Source: an uncultured Armatimonadota bacterium (GTDB lineage Bacteria > Armatimonadota > Armatimonadia > Armatimonadales > Armatimonadaceae). From it: a DNA stretch of 8,883 nucleotides. The notes under the pieces are model-generated. The model did not search any database. It had not been told where the DNA came from and worked only from the letters and a program-made list of their open reading frames with translations. Position numbers and translations under genes: made by a program. Positions within the stretch are counted from its first letter, which is position 1; each line of letters opens with the position of its first letter. The stretch covers positions 1-8,883 of the forward strand of contig CAIRTT010000237.1 in the NCBI GenBank assembly GCA_903881535.1, in the 5' to 3' direction. Shown piece by piece: positions 5,507 to 8,883 of the stretch.

Positions 5507-5907
5507 GTCATCTCATCTGGCTGGCTAATCTGCCACGAGACGCCAAAGCGGTCTGTTAGCCAGCCGTAATTCGGGCTGTGTGGGTAGCTGTCGATGGCAA
5601 GCAGCACAGTGCCACGCTTGGCAAGGGTCTCGTAAGCATGAAACAAGGCGGCTTCATCGGCGAGCTCAATGTAGAGCGACACAGCCGGTGTAAACGCAAA
5701 GCCGTGCATCACGGGACTATCAATGATCCGAATATTATTGCCATAAATGGCCAGCGTCGCAGACCTGACTTTGCCGGACATCGATTTAGTATCCGCACCA
5801 TAGTCTGACTTCTCCAGAAGCACTGCCTCTGGAAACGCTTCGAGATAAAGCGCAATTGCTTCGGCTGCGTTTCCATCAAACATCAGACAAGGTGTAACTC
5901 TGACCAT
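5503..5907 (-). CDS. VOC superfamily / PhnB-like small protein
   Basis: A 134-aa single-domain protein of the glyoxalase/bleomycin-resistance fold, in the PhnB-like (3-demethylubiquinone 3-methyltransferase-type) subfamily. Visible family marks are TPCLMFDGNAAEAIALYLEAFP (near the N-terminus), FTPAVSLYIEL (72-82), and the C-terminal YGWLTDRFGVSWQI (114-127). Members form dimers with a betaalphabetabetabeta unit. Most have no assigned reaction, and the methyltransferase name in some databases is misleading. It is probably cytoplasmic. ATG 5907 follows AAGGA (5917-5913) at 5 nt. It lies 60 nt after the peptidase gene, with a hairpin between, and is probably the last gene of the minus-strand operon or a separately processed tail. 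Its stop overlaps that of the convergent TPR gene. Confidence 0.87.
   Translation of the reverse strand: MVRVTPCLMFDGNAAEAIALYLEAFPEAVLLEKSDYGADTKSMSGKVRSATLAIYGNNIRIIDSPVMHGFAFTPAVSLYIELADEAALFHAYETLAKRGTVLLAIDSYPHSPNYGWLTDRFGVSWQISQPDEMT
5519..5565. repeat. 10-bp inverted repeat at the convergent gene end
   Basis: GGCTGGCTAA (5519-5528) and TTAGCCAGCC (5556-5565) are exact reverse complements separated by 27 nt. It lies 12 nt past the TPR stop on the plus strand, and inside the 3' end of the VOC gene on the minus strand. A hairpin here could mark the 3' end of the mnmG operon transcript. There is no T-run after it on either strand, so it is not a classical terminator. By rough reckoning a repeat of this size and spacing has a modest chance of occurring at random in such a window. 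Confidence 0.35.
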
Positions 5908-5921
5908 CGGAATCCTTCAGA

Positions 5922-5958
5922 TCCAGCCTCTTGACATTCACATCGGCAAGAGGCTGGA
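5922..5958. repeat. 12-bp perfect inverted repeat between the peptidase and VOC genes
   Basis: TCCAGCCTCTTG (5922-5933) pairs fully with CAAGAGGCTGGA (5947-5958) around a 13-nt loop. It fills most of the 60-nt gap between the peptidase stop and the VOC ribosome site (AAGGA, 5917-5913). Neither strand shows a T-run after the stem, so it is not an intrinsic terminator in the classic sense. An mRNA-stabilising or processing hairpin, a weak terminator, or an intergenic repeat are all possible. Confidence 0.6.
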
Positions 5959-5967
5959 ACAGCTCAG

Positions 5968-7758
5968 TTAGTTTGCAGCCTCGGCGAGGGCAACGAAGCG
6001 GTCGATATCCGCTCGGATGACATCAAAGCTTGCATCCCAGAATGCACGCGACCGGATGTCCACGCCAAAGCGCTCCGCGAGCGTCGCCGCATCCCCCATG
6101 CCCGTGCTCGATAGTAGGTCATCGTAGCCAGCCACAAAGGTGTCAGGAGTCTTCTGGTAACAGGCATACAGACCAAGCCCGAACAAAAGTCCAAACATGT
6201 ACGGATAGTTGTAGTACGTTGCTCCGTAGTAATGCCCTTTGACAGCCCACATGTAGTTGTGACGATGATCTGAAAGGCCATCACCGTATGTTTCATCCTG
6301 AGCCTTTGCCATGATGCCGCAGAGCTCATCCACAGAAAGCTCACGCGTCTTGCGTTGTTCGAGAACCGACTGCTCAAACAAGAAGCGACTCGAAATATCA
6401 ACCACGACCTGACACTGCCCTTGAAGGCTTGCTTCCAAGATACTTAGCTGTTCATCCGCTGGTGCGCCATCCAGAGCGGCATTTTTGATGATGGTTTCGC
6501 AGAAAATACTTGCCGTTTCAGCAAGGGTCATGGGTGTGCTGGCAATAGTTGGTGGCCGATGTTCGAGACAGAGATTGTGGTAACCGTGCCCGAGTTCGTG
6601 TGCCAGAGTGCTAACCGCATCAAAGCTTGGGTTGTAATTTTGCAGGATGCGGCTTTCCCCGGGAACCATCCCCATACAGAACGCGCCGCCTTCTTTTCCA
6701 GGACGCGGCTCTGCATCAATCCAGTTTTCGGTGAATGCCCGCCGGGCGAACTCGCCAAGCCGCGGCGTGAATGAATCAAAATGTGTTGCGACAAAGTCCT
6801 TTGCGACGCTCCACGACCACTTGCTTGATTCCGCGCCGACGGGGGCGAACATATCAAACCAGTGCAAGCCGCCATCGTAGCCAAGGAGATTGGCCTTGGC
6901 TTTCATATATCTGCGAAAGTCTGGGAATGCAGCATTTGCAGCATCAAGCATTGCGCTAAGCGTTGCTCTGTCAATACCGTTTTCCCACACAGCTTCATCG
7001 AGAGGATCTGCCCAGCCACGCCGCGTCGCCAGAACATTTGTTTCATGCTTGATGCCATTCATCGCGGCGGCAAGTGGAAGCGCAACCGTCGGCCACGTCG
7101 CGAGCTCAGCATCGTAGGCATCCCGGCGAACCTTTGCATCGGCATCGGATGAAAGCACGCGTACCATTGCCATCGGCAGCTTTTGATCGCCAACCGCAAC
7201 CGTAAGTTGGCTGGTCATATCACTGTGCAGACGCCCCCAGGCGGCCGTACCCGAGAGGGAAAGCTGTGCAGCAAGTTCCTCTTCCGGGCTCGACATTTGA
7301 TGCTGGGCACCCACTTTTGCTTGTTCAAGTGGATAGGCATAGAGACTGGCAAGCCCGCTCTTCGCTTTGAGTGTCTCTGTATCGATGGAGCCCAGCCAAG
7401 CGACCCAGCGGACAGCCAGTGTCTGGAGCGCTACAGACTGTCCACGCAATTCGCTTGCAATCCCCTGAGCAAGCTCATTTGTGGTGTCGGTTGAAATATG
7501 TGCGTATACGTACGATGAAACGAGGTTGTTCACAAGCTCAAGCGTGTCAAATGCCTGTGCAAGTTCCTCATACACACGCACCGTTTCATCGGTCACTACG
7601 GTGTCAGTCGTCGATCCAATCTGATAGCGATCAAAGCGTTCGGTGAGCTCACCAATTTGGGTGAGGACTTGTTGGTAGGCGGCTTTGAATGTCTCGGATG
7701 TGAGGCTTGGGTAGTACGGCGTGAGGTCCCAGTGTGGGAGTTCGTTTTCATTCGACAT
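5968..7758 (-). CDS. pepF: M3 family oligoendopeptidase (PepF-type)
   Basis: A 596-aa cytoplasmic zinc metallopeptidase that cuts short peptides at internal bonds, typically in peptide recycling or after oligopeptide uptake. Zinc motif HELGH at 387-391 (His387, Glu388, His391), in context FDAVSTLAHELGHGYHN. The third ligand is most probably Glu414 in MTLAETASIFCE, 23 residues after His391, as expected for the gluzincin fold of family M3. Other expected parts are the N-terminal helical domain starting PHWDLTPYYPSLTSETF (8-24), EKxx-type helices through 280, GGAFCMGMVPGESRIL (357-372), and a C-terminal Tyr-rich region (YNYPYMFGLLFGLGLY) that lines the substrate channel in relatives. Length matches PepF (about 600 aa). 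The start ATG has GGAG (7769-7766) 7 nt upstream and lies 23 nt after the FAH-family stop. Assignment to M3 is very firm. The precise specificity is unknown. Confidence 0.95.
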   Translation of the reverse strand: MSNENELPHWDLTPYYPSLTSETFKAAYQQVLTQIGELTERFDRYQIGSTTDTVVTDETVRVYEELAQAFDTLELVNNLVSSYVYAHISTDTTNELAQGIASELRGQSVALQTLAVRWVAWLGSIDTETLKAKSGLASLYAYPLEQAKVGAQHQMSSPEEELAAQLSLSGTAAWGRLHSDMTSQLTVAVGDQKLPMAMVRVLSSDADAKVRRDAYDAELATWPTVALPLAAAMNGIKHETNVLATRRGWADPLDEAVWENGIDRATLSAMLDAANAAFPDFRRYMKAKANLLGYDGGLHWFDMFAPVGAESSKWSWSVAKDFVATHFDSFTPRLGEFARRAFTENWIDAEPRPGKEGGAFCMGMVPGESRILQNYNPSFDAVSTLAHELGHGYHNLCLEHRPPTIASTPMTLAETASIFCETIIKNAALDGAPADEQLSILEASLQGQCQVVVDISSRFLFEQSVLEQRKTRELSVDELCGIMAKAQDETYGDGLSDHRHNYMWAVKGHYYGATYYNYPYMFGLLFGLGLYACYQKTPDTFVAGYDDLLSSTGMGDAATLAERFGVDIRSRAFWDASFDVIRADIDRFVALAEAAN

Positions 7759-7781
7759 GATTGTGCTCCAGATGTGCGATG

Positions 7782-8615
7782 TTAGATAACAGAATTGGTC
7801 AGTGTTCCAATACCAGAAATAGTGACTGTGACAGAATCGCCGCCAACAAGCGGACCGACACCACTTGGTGTCCCGGTGGCGATGCAGTCTCCCGGCATCA
7901 GTTCGGTGACGGTGCTCAGAAAATGAATCAATGCTGCGACATCATGAATCATTTGGTCGGTGGTGCCATGTTGCCGCGGCGTACCGTTGACGGTGACATC
8001 GATGGTCAGCGGAAAGTGATCATTCAGGCTGTTTGCAGAAACAACGACCGGCCCGATCGGTCCGAAGGTGTCCCTGCACTTTGCCAGAAACCATGGATAA
8101 CCTTTTGCTTGCAGTGCTTTTGATTTCGCGCGGGCTGTGACATCGTTAATAATCGAGTATCCCACAACGTGAGAAAGTGCCGTTTCGAGTGGGATGTCCC
8201 GTCCCCCCGTCCCGATCACGACTAAAAGTTCACCTTCATGGTCGACCTGACCGATAGCGGTTGGCAGAACGATTGACTCCCCGGGGCCGATGATGCTGCT
8301 GTTTGCCTTTTGGAAGACGACAGGTTCATCCGGGATGGCATTTCCCAGCTCTTTGGCATGATCAGCATAGTTACGTCCAATAGCCAGAATCCGATTGGGT
8401 GTTGGTAATGGACATGCGAGGGCGGTTGATGCGGGAAGGCAATAATCCTCACGCAGTGGTAGCCACGCCAGGTTTGCATGGAGATCTTGGTCGCAGACAG
8501 CATGGTAGACGGACTTTGGTGCAAGTGTCCCAAGTGCGATGGTCAGATCGCAGAAGCGGCCATCGGTGAGCTGCCACAACACGTTCCCGGTCTCAAGCGC
8601 CCTCGCGAAATGCAT
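7782..8615 (-). CDS. Fumarylacetoacetate hydrolase (FAH) family protein
   Basis: A 277-aa enzyme of the FAH/FAHD family, which uses a divalent metal to hydrolyse, isomerise or decarboxylate 2-oxo acids or diketo acids. Visible parts are a short N-terminal domain, ILAIGRNYADHAKE (76-89), FQKANSSIIGPGE (101-113), the metal-binding acids Glu127 and Glu129 in VDHEGELLVV, Asp158 in INDVTAR (156-162), LAKCRDTFGPIGP (177-189) with the expected lysine, and TGTPSGVGP (247-255). The usual Asp after NDVTAR is Ala here, as in NDVTARAKSK, a small departure from the common consensus. The start ATG overlaps the TAA of the upstream DsbA-like gene (TAATG, one shared base), with GAAGG (8629-8625) 9 nt before it, so translation is probably coupled. 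The substrate is unknown: acylpyruvate hydrolase, 2-hydroxyhepta-diene-dioate isomerase and oxaloacetate decarboxylase relatives are all compatible. Confidence 0.92.
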   Translation of the reverse strand: MHFARALETGNVLWQLTDGRFCDLTIALGTLAPKSVYHAVCDQDLHANLAWLPLREDYCLPASTALACPLPTPNRILAIGRNYADHAKELGNAIPDEPVVFQKANSSIIGPGESIVLPTAIGQVDHEGELLVVIGTGGRDIPLETALSHVVGYSIINDVTARAKSKALQAKGYPWFLAKCRDTFGPIGPVVVSANSLNDHFPLTIDVTVNGTPRQHGTTDQMIHDVAALIHFLSTVTELMPGDCIATGTPSGVGPLVGGDSVTVTISGIGTLTNSVI

Positions 8616-8883
8616 TACAGCGTACCTTCAGGCAGGCGGCGAACGCGGCCCAGGAAGCGCTCCATGGCACGCGCAAGGTCATCGTAGTTGGCTTCAGCCA
8701 GCACTTCATTTGCCCCAAACATAAAGGTTGGTACGTTGCGAACGCCTGCACCGTATGCACCATCATCAAATGGAAGAATTTGATCAGCGTATGCTTCACT
8801 GTCCACCGATGTTGCCATTGCAGCATCATCGATACCAACACTCTTGGCGATTTCGCGTAGGACATCAATGTTTTCGATATCGG
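8615..8883 (-). CDS. DsbA/FrnE-like thioredoxin-fold oxidoreductase, C-terminal part (partial, cut by the window edge)
   Basis: The minus-strand reading frame is open from the window edge to a TAA at 8617-8615, giving the last 88 residues. It runs DIENIDVLREIAKSVGIDD, then a helical stretch, then GVRNVPTFMFG with the Val-Pro cis-proline of the thioredoxin fold, then a closing helix, ANYDDLARAMERFLG. This is the usual C-terminal half of the DsbA-like FrnE / 2-hydroxychromene-2-carboxylate isomerase group. The active-site cysteine region lies outside the window, so disulphide isomerase versus isomerase function cannot be told. The visible frame extends upstream of the internal ATG at 8818 without a stop, so the true start is off-window. 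It heads, or is upstream in, the operon with the FAH-family and PepF genes. The last base of its stop is the first base of the FAH start. Confidence 0.82.
   Translation of the reverse strand, partial: DIENIDVLREIAKSVGIDDAAMATSVDSEAYADQILPFDDGAYGAGVRNVPTFMFGANEVLAEANYDDLARAMERFLGRVRRLPEGTL

Noticed and set aside
6862..7152. Plus-strand open frames opposite pepF
   Set aside because: They are antisense to a well-conserved M3 peptidase, with no ribosome sites or protein motifs. They are shadow frames.
1..8883. Mobile elements, CRISPR arrays, tRNA or rRNA genes
   Set aside because: I saw no transposase or integrase motifs, no direct repeats of spacer-repeat type, and no cloverleaf-like segments. 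Intergenic space totals under 300 bp.

Overview
This is about 8.9 kb of gene-dense bacterial chromosome with roughly half G+C (judged by eye). It holds seven complete recognisable genes, one complete unknown gene, one complete TPR membrane protein, and two genes cut by the window edges. There are no tRNA or rRNA genes, CRISPR arrays, transposases or phage genes. Everything looks like ordinary housekeeping or metabolic chromosome. I cannot name the organism. The mix of apparently leaderless first genes with Shine-Dalgarno-led internal genes, a PepF-type M3 peptidase and GTG starts would fit lineages such as Deinococcota, Actinomycetota, Chloroflexota or Armatimonadota better than Proteobacteria, but this is a weak inference.

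Layout. (1) Positions 1-84, minus strand: the first 28 codons of a secreted protein with a clear signal peptide, leaving the window on the left. (2) 199-735, plus: a 178-aa protein of unknown function, divergent from (1). (3) 2173-732, minus: a two-gene operon, a PaiB-type FMN-binding protein translationally coupled (GTGA overlap) to a sugar epimerase/isomerase of the D-tagatose 3-epimerase fold. (4) 2246-5506, plus: mnmG (tRNA wobble-uridine modification), a peroxiredoxin-like protein, and a TPR protein with a two-helix C-terminal membrane domain, tightly spaced. (5) 8883-5503, minus: the C-terminus of a DsbA/FrnE-like protein, a fumarylacetoacetate hydrolase-family enzyme, an M3 oligoendopeptidase, and a small VOC/PhnB-like protein. 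The last is separated from the peptidase by a strong 12-bp hairpin.

How it fits together. The five transcription units alternate in direction. Both convergent junctions (732-735 and 5503-5506) are overlapped stop codons sharing a 4-nt palindrome (CTAG and TTAA). Three first genes (199, paiB, mnmG) have a TATAAT-like hexamer only 6-8 nt before the start codon and no usable Shine-Dalgarno, which suggests leaderless mRNAs. Most downstream genes in each operon have purine-rich ribosome sites. No single pathway links the units. The mnmG unit combines tRNA modification with a thiol-redox protein, and the right-hand unit looks catabolic (peptide and organic-acid turnover).

I did not find a convincing novel system. 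The most useful leads are the leaderless promoter architecture, the 72-bp back-to-back promoter between paiB and mnmG, the hairpin between the peptidase and VOC genes, and a Cys-Asn-Cys variant of a conserved MnmG motif.
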